A stretch of 64,000 nucleotides of DNA from Pseudomonas graminis. GTDB lineage: Bacteria > Pseudomonadota > Gammaproteobacteria > Pseudomonadales > Pseudomonadaceae. How positions within the stretch are numbered: position 1 is the first letter of the stretch; each line of letters opens with the position of its first letter. Both the position numbers and the translations under genes were made by a program. A model generated the notes under the pieces. The model was not told where the DNA came from. It saw nothing but the letters and a program-made list of their open reading frames with translations, and did no database searches. The stretch is from assembly GCF_900111735.1 (NCBI RefSeq), contig NZ_FOHW01000009.1:98287-162286 (forward strand), given 5' to 3'. Below are positions 17,175 to 27,800 of the stretch, piece after piece.

Positions 17175-17191
<17 letters not shown>
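16697..17191 (-). CDS. DUF934 protein, partner of sulfite reductase
   Basis: 164 aa, starting M-Q-R-I-I-K-N-N. The frame is open to 17269, but this ATG fits the family start and gives a 17-base overlap with the end of cysI. DUF934 proteins almost always follow an assimilatory sulfite/nitrite reductase gene. They contain a short conserved core with F-P-A-F-T-D-G-R-S-Y-S and a D-Q-L-F-Y-L-H-R-C-G-F-D-A-F segment, both visible here. The exact biochemical role is not established. Translational coupling with cysI points to a function in sulfite reduction or cofactor supply. Confidence 0.9.
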
Positions 17192-18833
<1,642 letters not shown>

Positions 18834-19158
18834 GGTGGTCCTGTTCTCAGGCGGTTCACTGCTGCTGGGCCAGCCGGAAAGGCGATGCATTGTCGTCTGC
18901 TTTCGGGCTACCGAACAAATCTGCGCGCACGGCCGCGCACTCCTTGCGGAGCCGGGGGAGGTTACCAGTTTGCAGATATGCGCAAAAGTGATGTTTGAGT
19001 ATATGCACAGAACCAAAAGTACTAAGCAGTACGTCGGCCTGGCATAACCTCACTTGTGATAAGGGGATGGTTCGACTTTACTCTGGTGATGGCTGACGGC
19101 GCCTGTCGTTGGTCCGTGAGTTTTGCGATCACCCATAAAACAGACAAAAGGCGATGCA
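18834..19158 (-). other. Promoter region of the sulfite reductase operon
   Basis: A 325-base gap upstream of cysI and of the small + strand ORF. It is AT-rich between about 18975 and 19060. No operator was identified with confidence; a CysB-type site would be expected from the pathway but was not demonstrated. Confidence 0.4.
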
Positions 19159-19272
19159 ATGCGTAATCACCCGAAAGTTGCCAAATCCGATAGCCATGTG
19201 GATGCATGGGCCATTTTGTTCATTGTTGTATTAGTGGTGGGGGCGGTGGTGTTTTGGGTGACTCACCAGTAG
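19159..19272 (+). CDS. Predicted 37-aa single-pass membrane protein
   Basis: A small ORF with a clean start, M-R-N-H-P-K-V-A-K-S. It is followed by one hydrophobic helix, A-I-L-F-I-V-V-L-V-V-G-A-V-V-F-W, and a short polar end. A weak AAAAGG lies about eight bases upstream. The layout (basic head, one helix of about 20 residues) is that of bacterial small membrane proteins. No function can be assigned. The evidence is the coding pattern only; conservation should be tested. Confidence 0.55.
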   Translation: MRNHPKVAKSDSHVDAWAILFIVVLVVGAVVFWVTHQ

Positions 19273-19319
19273 GGCTGTTGGGTTTGGGTCGAAGATCAAG
19301 ATCCTTGAGATCAAGGGCG

Positions 19320-19490
19320 TCTGTCTTAGGGCAGACTGCTTCGCCTTCGGCGACTTGCTTTTGAAAAGTCGAAAGTCGCACCCTCCAAAAGTAAGCAAAA
19401 GTGCCTGCTCCTGGTTTGGCCGCTCGTTCCTCGGGGTCCGTTCACTCCGGTCTCGCTCCGTGGGCACGCTGAGATCCGCCATCCATGGCG
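19320..19490. repeat. Dispersed Pseudomonas intergenic repeat (non-REP)
   Basis: This stretch contains tccaaaagtaagcaaaagtg, then ggtccgttcactccggtctc and gctccgtgggc, and ends in ccatccatggc. I recognise it as a common dispersed intergenic repeat of Pseudomonas genomes. It follows short inverted pieces (gtcttagggcagac; cttcgccttcggcg) that could form a hairpin downstream of tssA. Only one copy lies in the window, so the assignment is from memory. Confidence 0.55.
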
Positions 19491-19500
19491 GGGGGTGTCG

Positions 19501-20601
19501 TCAGCCCTTCGGCTCTTTGGTGCCCAGCACGTCGCGAATGCTGTCGACGACATTGCTGTCTTTGATGACGTCGTTAAGCCAGCCTTCCAGGGGCATGTTG
19601 CCCCATTTGATCGCGCGTTCGATCAGGTAGGGCACCGGGCTTTGCGGCTCGGTCTGTTTGAAGAACTGGGCGACGCCGGCGAGCATGGTGAAGGCTTCGT
19701 CGCGGGTCAGCGGGGTGGTGCGCAGGGGGGCCGACGCGGTGTCTTTCACGGTGATGGTCATGGCAGGCCCCGCAGCGGGTTGATCGGCTGTTTCGGCGAC
19801 AGGCTCGACGGTCGGTTGGGCAGGCGCCGGATTGATTTCCACGCCACGGTCCTTGAGCAGTTTTTCCGCCAGTTGCGCGGCGCGGGAAAGGATCTCGCTC
19901 AGGCCGGCGAAGCTTGGCGCCTCAACACCAAACAGACGATCCGCCGTGGCTTGCAACTGCCGGCAAGCCTGCAGGCTGTCGGTGATTTCCGAGGCCTTGC
20001 GCAGGAAGTGCTCGGTGTCGGTCAGTACCACGGAACGCTGGAAGACTTCCGCGTTGATCTTGCCTTCGTCCAGGGCGATGCGCATGGCCTGGGGGTTTTG
20101 CAGGGCGAGGTTCTCGATGTGCCGGGACTCGTCGTAGCGCAGCAGGCCGAACTGATCGCCCTGGGTGATCGGCAGCCCGCCCACCACGTCGGCCAGGGTA
20201 GTCTTCAGCCAGGCCAGGCGTGCGGCGCGTTCTTCCAGGCCTTCGTCCAGCGCCGGATACAGATCATCCCAGAAGCGCTCAAGAATCCGTTCGGCCAGGG
20301 TCAGGCCGAAGGTGATGCCGACGAAGTGGTATTTGTGCGCCAGCGCTTCACTGAGCCAGGCGACCAGCATCAGATCCTTGCTCTGCTGAGCAAGGCCTTG
20401 TGCAGCCAGGGTGATCGTCAGGTCCCAATCCGAAGACTTCAGATCGGTTTGCCAGTCACCCTGGGTCAAGTAATCAGGGTCCGCTCGACGAGCTTCCTTG
20501 ACGTTGTCGAACAGCGTGGAAAAGCTCAGGTCTTCGCCGCTTCCTCCATTGATCGGTGCTGTCAGCTCGGTCAGTGAAAGGTCGTTGAGAAATTCAGACA
20601 T
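19501..20601 (-). CDS. tssA: TssA (ImpA), T6SS assembly cap/baseplate protein
   Basis: 366 aa. The N-terminal ImpA domain carries P-I-N-G-G-S-G-E-D-L near residue 18, D-W-x-L-x-x near residue 58, and the segment L-E-R-F-W-D-D-L-Y-P around residue 100. A Pro/Ala-rich linker (residues about 245-290) leads to a short C-terminal domain with L-T-R-D-E-A and P-Y-L-I-E-R-A-I-K-W. TssA primes sheath growth and stays at its distal end. The start was set at the second Met (M-S-E-F-L-N-D). It is the last gene of the leftward T6SS cluster, separated from hcp by 101 bases that contain a strong hairpin. Confidence 0.92.
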   Translation of the reverse strand: MSEFLNDLSLTELTAPINGGSGEDLSFSTLFDNVKEARRADPDYLTQGDWQTDLKSSDWDLTITLAAQGLAQQSKDLMLVAWLSEALAHKYHFVGITFGLTLAERILERFWDDLYPALDEGLEERAARLAWLKTTLADVVGGLPITQGDQFGLLRYDESRHIENLALQNPQAMRIALDEGKINAEVFQRSVVLTDTEHFLRKASEITDSLQACRQLQATADRLFGVEAPSFAGLSEILSRAAQLAEKLLKDRGVEINPAPAQPTVEPVAETADQPAAGPAMTITVKDTASAPLRTTPLTRDEAFTMLAGVAQFFKQTEPQSPVPYLIERAIKWGNMPLEGWLNDVIKDSNVVDSIRDVLGTKEPKG

Positions 20602-20660
20602 GGTCAACTCGGGATAAGAAAAAAGAACACCGCGCCCATCCAGCCGGCACGGTGTTGAAT

Positions 20661-20689
20661 ACGGCCCGCTGCACCAGGCAGCGGGCCGT
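20661..20689 (-). terminator. Strong hairpin between hcp and tssA
   Basis: Perfect 12-base stem acggcccgctgc / gcagcgggccgt with a 5-base loop, 13 bases after the hcp stop. The U-tract is poor in the direction of transcription, so it may be a leaky terminator or an mRNA-protecting stem that raises Hcp relative to TssA. Confidence 0.6.
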
Positions 20690-20702
20690 TGTGACTACTC
20701 GA

Positions 20703-21221
20703 TCAAGCGAAAACCTTGTTGGCCGTGCGGTCCCAACCACCGGTGACGTTACCGCCACCCTGGCCATCGGCACGGCTCTGCTGGGTGTAAGTGGTCTTGA
20801 TGCGAGCGAAGTTGAAGCTGATTTCTTCGATCGGCAGGTCGCTGACGGCTTTGTCTTCGCCATCCTGACTGCCACCGGCAACGGCCTTGACCGACGACAC
20901 CACAACCTCTTCCAGGTTGATAGTCAGGTAGGTCAGCTTGTCGCCGCCGGCACGGTTGACGTTCAGCTGGATCTTGGCGATGTGAGTGCCTTTGCAGCAC
21001 GCTTCGAACAGCTTCGCCGAGGCCTTGTCGACCGCTTTGCGGATGCTGAAATCGCTCAGTGCAACGCGCTCGGAGGACGCACCGCCTGAAGAGCTGGCAG
21101 TCGCCGACGTCGCTTGGGTGGCGCCGTACTCGTAGCCGAGTACTTCAATCCAGTCCTTGTGCTTGTCATCCAGAACTTCGCCTGGAATGCCGTCGATCTG
21201 AATATATGCGTCAAATGCCAT
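20703..21221 (-). CDS. hcp: Hcp, T6SS inner tube protein
   Basis: 172 aa, starting M-A-F-D-A-Y-I-Q-I-D-G-I-P-G-E, the classical Hcp N terminus. It contains S-x-x-x-x-D-F-S-I-R-K-A-V-D-K-A-S and C-C-K-G-T-H-I, and ends with a beta hairpin Y-T-Q-Q-S. Hcp hexamers stack into the tube that carries effectors. An excellent ribosome site (TAAGGAG) precedes it. It is set off from the preceding gene by 160 bases and from tssA by a hairpin. It therefore probably has its own transcript or mRNA stability, as expected for an abundant exported protein. Confidence 0.96.
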   Translation of the reverse strand: MAFDAYIQIDGIPGEVLDDKHKDWIEVLGYEYGATQATSATASSSGGASSERVALSDFSIRKAVDKASAKLFEACCKGTHIAKIQLNVNRAGGDKLTYLTINLEEVVVSSVKAVAGGSQDGEDKAVSDLPIEEISFNFARIKTTYTQQSRADGQGGGNVTGGWDRTANKVFA

Positions 21222-21323
21222 TTCTTGATTCTCCTTACTTACATGTTGGGGCTAGCCGTCCAGCGGCCAGGTCACGCCCCTTGATTTGACCCCTCTGAAC
21301 ATTCAAAGGGATCGGTTGCCGCT

Positions 21324-21353
21324 GCCCGGGCCTTCGTACAACAGGGCCCGGGC
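21324..21353 (-). terminator. GC-rich hairpin upstream of hcp
   Basis: gcccgggcc (21324-21332) pairs perfectly with ggcccgggc (21345-21353) across a 12-base loop, between the IcmF-OmpA gene and hcp. No U-run follows, so it may be a processing or attenuating stem rather than a full terminator. Confidence 0.5.
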
Positions 21354-21381
21354 GCCGGGTTCTTCAGGTGCCTGCGCGCAA

Positions 21382-23877
21382 TCAGTTAAGCGCACGCACC
21401 TCGATTTCTACGCGCCGGTTAGGTTCAAGGCACTGGATCAGCTGCGCACGCGGCTGCTGCATGTCGCACTTGACCAGCGGCTTCTCGCTGCCTTCGCCCA
21501 CGGCTTCCACCAGCTCGGCGGGCACGCCCTTGCCGACCAGATAGGTCTTGATGGTTTGCGCCCGCTGCCTGGACACCTGCAGGTTGCCCTGGCGATCGCC
21601 AAGCTGGTCGGCGTGACCGGCGATGATGATCTTGCCGATGTTCGGCGTGCTCAGCAGCTTGCCGGCGATGGCGCTCAGCTGACCCTGACCCTCGGTTTTC
21701 AGGCTCTGGAAATCGGCACGGCCGAAAGCAAACAGGGTGTCCGATTCCAGGGTGATGGTCTCGATGGAGCGCAGCGATTGCGAGAGCAGGCTGTTGATGT
21801 AATTGCGCGAACTCGACGTCAGGAACGCGTTGTCGAGAATCCTCGGCACGTCGGGTTCGTGGATCTGGTCGCTGTAGAAATTGACCTGGCGGCTGGCGAG
21901 CTCGTAGTCCGTGCCCGAATTCGTCGCAGCGCCGGCAGCGCCGATGGTTTTGCCGGTCTGCTTGGCGATGGCCGGGTACCAATAGTCAGGGATCTTCGCC
22001 TTGAGGAAGGCCGGATCGGCTTTTTCCCGTTGGGAGCGCGAGAGCTGAACGTAAGTCTCCAGCGTCGCCTTGCCGAAGTCGGCAATGGACTGCGCGCGGT
22101 TGTCGTTGGGCAGCGCGCGCGGCTCGACACTGTCAACGCCGGTCACCGGCATCAGGTCTTTGGCGTTGCGCTGGTAGACCTTGATCGTGGTCAGCAGGTA
22201 CAGCGAGCGGGTGAGGTTGTCGGCGGTCGGCTTGAGCATGACCGTTTCCAGTCGGTTGAAATAACGCGCACGCACCAGCGGCTCGACGTTATAACCCTGA
22301 TAGAGGCCCAGACGGAGGCGCAGCGGCACACCCTGATCATGGTGTCGCGCGTAGTAGTCGGCGGTCCCGATGCGCAGACGGTCAAGGGTTTGCCAGTCGG
22401 TGTACTGCCCCGGCGTGCCATCGTCCCGGGCCGCAGCGGCGGTCAGTTCAGACGACAGCGTCTGGATCTCGGTCTTGTTGTTCCAGAACGACCAGCCCCA
22501 TACGCCGCACAGCAGCAGCGCAATCAGGCTGGCGCCGCCAATCCAGGCGGCCTTGCGACGGCGTTCGCGGACATTGCTGGTGTACAGCGCCACCAGATGC
22601 TGATCGGGGATGATCACCTTGCGGAACAGGCTGTTGATGAACAGCGGCTGCGGCTGGGCGTGACCGATGGCGGCGGCTTGTTCGGCTTCGAGGGAGAAGC
22701 GCTCGCTGACCTGACGGGTATGGCCACCCAGCTCCGGCGCGTCGGCATCCAGCGCGCTGGTAAAGTAGAAACCGCGCAGCAGCTCGGCGTTCTGGTAAGG
22801 ATTGGCGCGCAGCAGGGCGTCGACGAACAGTTGCAGCCGAGGCTTGAGCGCGGCGAGTTCCAGGGGGAACCGGTACACCGCCGAATCCCGACGGGTGATC
22901 TGAATGTCCTGCAACACCAATTGCTGGCTGGCGACTTCCTTCCAGTAGTTGACCAGTTCGTCCATGGCCACGCCGAAGCGCTGGGCCCAGTCGGCTTTTT
23001 CATAGTCCTTGTGGGTGAAGGTCTTGCCCATGACTTCGCCACGGGCCACTTCGTCCAGCTGGCGATAAAACGGCGCAAAGCCCGGCACCAGGTCGCACTT
23101 GGTGAACACCAGGTAAATCGGCAGGCGCACTTCCAGCAGCGAATAGGTCTCCTGAATGCGTTCACGCAGGCGCTTGGCCAGACGTTCCTGATCTTCCAGC
23201 GAGGCCTGCAGAATGTCGTGGATGCTTACTGTCACGATCAGCCCGTTGAGCGGACGACGCTGGCGGTGCTGACGCAGCAGCTGCAGGAAGCCGCGCCATT
23301 TGCCGGCTTCTTCCTGATCGGTCATGTAGCGTCCAGCGGTGTCCAGCAGCACCGCTTCGGAGCTGAAGAACCAGTCGCAATTGCGCGTGCCGCCCAGCCC
23401 GGCGACGCGAACGCCTTCGCGTTCGGCGTAGGGGAAGTTCAGGCCGGATTGATACAGCATGGTGCTCTTGCCGGCGGCTGGCTGACCGACTACCAGATAC
23501 CACGGCAGGGCGTACAGCGCGTCTTTGGCGCGAGTGCCGCGGGGCGTGTTGCTGCGCAGGCGATCGATGCTTTGCAGCAGGCGCTCGCGCAGCAGGCTGA
23601 CTTCTTCCCGGTCCGCGGGGCTTGCGTTCAGTACCGCCTGATCGGCGTCGTCGCGCAGCAGCCCTTCGAGGTTGTGCTGCCGCGAGTTGCTCCGGTAGAG
23701 AAACAGCACGTAGCCGATCGAGAGCAGCAGAAAGACCGCGATGCCGGTCAGCAGGCTGCCCAGGGAACTGAAGTCCAGCGCACGGCCCAGCCCCCAGACG
23801 ATGAAGATCGTCAGGAAGAAGCACACTCCCAGAATGTAGGGTTGGTAGCGCAGCAGGTAATACTTGAGCTTGTTCAT
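21382..23877 (-). CDS. Short IcmF (TssM-like) protein fused to a C-terminal OmpA peptidoglycan-binding domain
   Basis: 831 aa. The N-terminal half is IcmF-like. Two helices lie near residues 13-33 and 42-60, a Walker A G-Q-P-A-A-G-K-S-T near residue 128, then L-L-D-T-A-G-R, and a third helix near residue 430. The long periplasmic IcmF region of a normal TssM is shortened. From about residue 715 an OmpA-like domain follows, with G-H-A-D-Q-L-G-D-R, L-Q-V-S-R-Q-R-A, L-V-G-K-G-V and a final P-N-R-R-V-E-I-E-V. OmpA domains bind meso-diaminopimelate of peptidoglycan, so this protein may anchor the secretion complex to the wall. The other TssL and TssM of the cluster lack such a domain. It starts 4 bases inside tagF. 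Confidence 0.88.
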   Translation of the reverse strand: MNKLKYYLLRYQPYILGVCFFLTIFIVWGLGRALDFSSLGSLLTGIAVFLLLSIGYVLFLYRSNSRQHNLEGLLRDDADQAVLNASPADREEVSLLRERLLQSIDRLRSNTPRGTRAKDALYALPWYLVVGQPAAGKSTMLYQSGLNFPYAEREGVRVAGLGGTRNCDWFFSSEAVLLDTAGRYMTDQEEAGKWRGFLQLLRQHRQRRPLNGLIVTVSIHDILQASLEDQERLAKRLRERIQETYSLLEVRLPIYLVFTKCDLVPGFAPFYRQLDEVARGEVMGKTFTHKDYEKADWAQRFGVAMDELVNYWKEVASQQLVLQDIQITRRDSAVYRFPLELAALKPRLQLFVDALLRANPYQNAELLRGFYFTSALDADAPELGGHTRQVSERFSLEAEQAAAIGHAQPQPLFINSLFRKVIIPDQHLVALYTSNVRERRRKAAWIGGASLIALLLCGVWGWSFWNNKTEIQTLSSELTAAAARDDGTPGQYTDWQTLDRLRIGTADYYARHHDQGVPLRLRLGLYQGYNVEPLVRARYFNRLETVMLKPTADNLTRSLYLLTTIKVYQRNAKDLMPVTGVDSVEPRALPNDNRAQSIADFGKATLETYVQLSRSQREKADPAFLKAKIPDYWYPAIAKQTGKTIGAAGAATNSGTDYELASRQVNFYSDQIHEPDVPRILDNAFLTSSSRNYINSLLSQSLRSIETITLESDTLFAFGRADFQSLKTEGQGQLSAIAGKLLSTPNIGKIIIAGHADQLGDRQGNLQVSRQRAQTIKTYLVGKGVPAELVEAVGEGSEKPLVKCDMQQPRAQLIQCLEPNRRVEIEVRALN

Positions 23878-24800
23878 ACAGACTTCACATCCAGCGCGTC
23901 GACAAAACGGTCGATGACGTCAAAAAGGGGGCGGTCGGTGTCGGGAAACTGGGGCGGCCGGTGGTGTTCATCGAACGCCGCGAAGTCCGCCAGCACGTCG
24001 TAATGCTCACTGCGCCCGGCCGGATCGGTCAGCGCCGCGTACAGGCCGGTGTTGCTGCGCGACGGGAAGCACAACAGCCTGGGCCGCATGAAGTCGTCGG
24101 CCAGCACGCTGACCTGGGGCGACACACGGCCGGTTTTCATCCGCGTCAGCCAGTCCACCCAGAGGTCCGCTGTCGGGTTTTTCAAACCGCGTTCAGCCGG
24201 CAGCGGCAGGCTGATGCACGGCGCCTGGGCCAGGTTCAGCGGGCGGCGCAGCGCATTCAACCGGGTCAGCACGGCATTGGTGACGAATTCCGGCCAGGAG
24301 TGACCCAGCGCCGTGGCAATGTCCCGCAGGCTGAAGTTGCGCAGGAATTTCTCGTGCACCTGGCGGAACAACGCGAAGTCCTGACCCTGCAACGGGCGCA
24401 GCGCCTTGATCCGCTCGAACAGCACCGCCGACTGTTCGCCCTGGGCGCCGAGGTGCAGCAGCGGCTTGATCTGCGCGCAGAACAGCTCGCTCAGGGTGAA
24501 CGGGTTGACCAGCGGCTCGCCATCGACTGCCTTCACGGTCTGGAAGATGAACAGCGGGTAGCGGCGCTGGCTGGAATCCATCGAGCTGACCAGCCCGCCC
24601 AGCAACCAGTTGCCCGAGCGCGCGCGGTACGAGAAGAAGCACAGCGGCAGGCGATCGAATCGCGCCTGCCAGTCTTCCTGCGAATGAATCGCCGCAAGCG
24701 ACGCCTGCAGCCAGCCGTCGAACTCGCAGACGTCCTCGCCTGCGCCATGGAGGCTGACGAAGTCTGCGCTAGACGGTATTTTCCCGAAGCAGCCGATCAT
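23874..24800 (-). CDS. tagF: TagF (ImpM family), T6SS post-translational regulator
   Basis: 308 aa. It starts M-I-G-C-F-G-K-I-P-S-S-A-D-F, the standard TagF N terminus, which is why the internal ATG at 24800 was chosen over the longer frame. It also carries Y-R-A-R-S-G-N-W-L and R-R-Y-P-L-F-I-F. TagF represses T6SS assembly in P. aeruginosa and Agrobacterium, usually by binding Fha; no fha gene is seen in this cluster. It lies 55 bases after tssM and overlaps the hybrid gene by 4 bases. Confidence 0.9.
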   Translation of the reverse strand: MIGCFGKIPSSADFVSLHGAGEDVCEFDGWLQASLAAIHSQEDWQARFDRLPLCFFSYRARSGNWLLGGLVSSMDSSQRRYPLFIFQTVKAVDGEPLVNPFTLSELFCAQIKPLLHLGAQGEQSAVLFERIKALRPLQGQDFALFRQVHEKFLRNFSLRDIATALGHSWPEFVTNAVLTRLNALRRPLNLAQAPCISLPLPAERGLKNPTADLWVDWLTRMKTGRVSPQVSVLADDFMRPRLLCFPSRSNTGLYAALTDPAGRSEHYDVLADFAAFDEHHRPPQFPDTDRPLFDVIDRFVDALDVKSV

Positions 24801-24855
24801 CGACGGCGCTCCTGACCGCTCACAACGCCGCTTTGAACTTCCAGCACCGCGCACA

Positions 24856-27800
24856 TCACTTCGCCGATCCTTGCGCCACGTCCTTGGACGGCGTGTTCAG
24901 CGCGCTCAGGGATTTGACGTTGGCCAGGTCGGTCAGCTTGACCCCACCGTAGTTTCTCACTGCGAGGCTGACCTGACCGTTGGCCGTGTTCCAGCTGAAG
25001 CGCTGCTGGATGCCGTCGAGGTCATCAACCCGCGCGCTGTCGTTCATGCGCAGCAGGCCCCAGCGACCGGGGTAGTCGAACACGGTGATGCGTTCGCCGG
25101 TCAGGGTGACGACGTCCAGACGTGCGCCCGGTGCGGTGGTGGTGCCCGGCCAGGAGAAGCGGCTCCAGCTGGTTTTGCCGTTGCGGTAATGCTGCACCTG
25201 ACCGTCGAGGGTGAAGATGATGTCGGTGAAAAACGCCGACGGCTCCAGCATGATTTCGAAGCCGTTTTCCTTGTCCGACAGGCTGGCGATGACCTGGCCG
25301 AGGGAGCTGGCCTTGTCGATGCTGGTGACCATGTTCGGGTTGACCAGCGGCGCAGCCTTCGCGCCGCTGCTCATGCCCAAGCCTTCACCGCCGGAGAGGT
25401 TGCCGATTTCGTTGCGCTTGAAGTTCGGCAGCAGGCCGGACTCGGGGTCGACGAAACGCTGCAGGTCCTTCACCGAGGCTTCGTTGCGGCTGCCGGCGGC
25501 AATCGGGTAACGGTGCGCCATGACCTGTTCCCACGGCTTGGCAATCTGCTGCGCCCAAGCCTTGGCGATCTGCTGGCCGGCCGGGTCGCGCAGGGTTTCC
25601 CAGGCGAACTGGATCGGCAGGCTGAACAGGCCCTGCAGCGATTCCGACAAGCTGCCCCGGCTACTGTCTACCGTGGTCTCGACGTAGTTGCGCACGTTGG
25701 TGACTTCGCTCGGCTGACCTTCCAGGGTTTCGCTGATCAGCTGCTTGCTGCTCTTGCCGACGTCCTGGGAGCGCTGGATGTTGTTCATCCGCACTTTCAG
25801 TTTGCGCAGTGCCGCCAGGTAACGATCCATGATCGTGCTGTCGGCGCCTTCAGCGTTCTGCGTCGCGAAGACCCGCGACACCGGCTCGAAGCGCTGGGCC
25901 AGGCTGCCGTCATCCACCGCAGGCAGCGGCGAGAGCATGGCAGCGGTCGGCGCTTGCGGGCCGCTGACCAGCCCGGTGACCTTGCTCCAGAAATCATCGG
26001 GCTTCGGCGTGCCGGCCTGTTGATTGACCTGGGGCGCGGGCACGTCCCACTGGGTGTTGTCGTTGACCCCGGACAGCAGGATTTTCACTGGCGAGTTCTG
26101 CACGTCACTCAGCAGCGACAACTGCTGGGTGGCGTTGGCCATGTCGGTGAAGTGACGCACGCCGATGCTGCTCAGCAGGGTGTACCAGGATTGGGCGTAG
26201 TCACGCTTGTAGCGCGCCATGAACTCGCGCATGAAGTTGGCTTTCTGGATGATGCTGTCGCCGCCGTCGCCGTCCAGGACCCAGTCGGACTCGTTGCGCA
26301 GGTTGCTCGACATCAGCTTGATCAGCTCGGGTTTGACGAAACCGTCCCAGCCCTGGCGGGTGAAGATTGCCGGCACCGCCTCGCTGCCATAGAGCAACTG
26401 ACGGCCGGGCAACGGCACCAGCTCGTTGAGGCCCACGGCGGGGAACTGGCGACTGGCTTCCAGTTGCAGGCGCAGGTATTCACGGTCCACCAGCGAACTG
26501 GAAATCATGAACGACTTGAGGCTCCTGCGGGTTTCTTCGACCAGTTGATCATTGCGGGGCAGGGCAGGGGCCTGTCCGGTCTTGAGCAACTGCACGTACA
26601 TCGGCACGTTGTCGGCGATCACTTCATCGCTCACCGGGCTGTCCGCCGAAGCGGTGTTGCTCCAGGCGACGGGCAGAGCAGCGCTGACGAATTCCGGGTC
26701 CGAGTGCGCACTCGGTTGGGTCAGCATCAGGTACAGCTTGAGCGAGTTGTAGGACTCGATGATCGAGGCCACTTGTTGCTCATCCAGGCGCCCTAGCATT
26801 TCTTCGGACAACGACAGCCCGCCGGTGGTGGCCGACAGTTCCGCTGCGTCACTGGCCGTGGCCGGATTACGCAGATCGGCAAGGGCGGCTTCGCGGGTCT
26901 TGGTCACGTTGCTGCGCACGGCGCCTTTGAGACGACTGCCGACATCACCGACGCTGCGCGGGATGCTGCTCAGGCTCGGCTTGCCGGTGGTGGCAGTCAA
27001 ACTGCGCACGCCGCGATCCACCAGCTTTTGGCCTTTGCCGGTCTTGCTGCCGGGCTTGTCACTTGACTTACCAGCAGTGGCACCGAGTTCGTTCTGAGGG
27101 TCCACGGATTTGGTGAACTCGTTGAACGCGCGCATCTGCATTTGCAGCTTCAGCGCCACCGGCTCAAGGGCCTGGCTGCGCAGTTGCTGGAGATAGGCCG
27201 TTTGCGCGGCAGCAAAGATTTCGTCACCGCGATACAGGCCGGCACTCAATTGCAGCGGCACGCCCTTGGCGCGGTGTTTTTCGATTTGCGCCAGTTCATG
27301 GCGCAGCAGCTCCAGGCCCTCACCGGCGGCCATGCGCTGGGCACGGTCGGGGGCGTCGCTCAGCTCGGTCAGTTTGTCTTGCAGGGCGGCGATCCACTCA
27401 CGGTTGTGCTGGAACGACAGCGCCTGCCAGCCGATGAAACCGAAACCTGCGAGCAGTGCGGCGGCGATGACCACCGGGGTCATGGACCTGTCGCGGCCGT
27501 CGCGGGATTGATACGAGGTCAGCTCGCGATCGGGGAAGATCACCCGGCGGAAGGTGTCGGTGATGAAGTAGCTGCGGTCGCCGGTTTTCCGGCCATTGGC
27601 CTGGGCGGTTTGGGCGCCGTCGCTGGCTGGCTGCAGAGCGAAGGATTCGGCGAGATCGTCGTCGAACACCTGGCTCAGTTGCTCGGCGGTCTGCAGCGCG
27701 CTGGTGAAGTACAGGCCGCGCAGCAGCAAGGGGCTGCCGTGGCTGGCCGGTTGAGTGAAGTGCTCAAGGAACGGCACCAGCACGCTGGACAGCTCGGCGA

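Noticed and set aside
21286..24003. Long + strand open frame of 905 codons
   Set aside because: Mirror of the IcmF-OmpA gene; its Gln/His/Arg-rich composition is typical of an antisense shadow frame.
24871..26796. Open + strand frames opposite the second tssM (24871-26796 and 27142-28407)
   Set aside because: Shadow frames of a gene with clear IcmF motifs; no ribosome sites and no family features.
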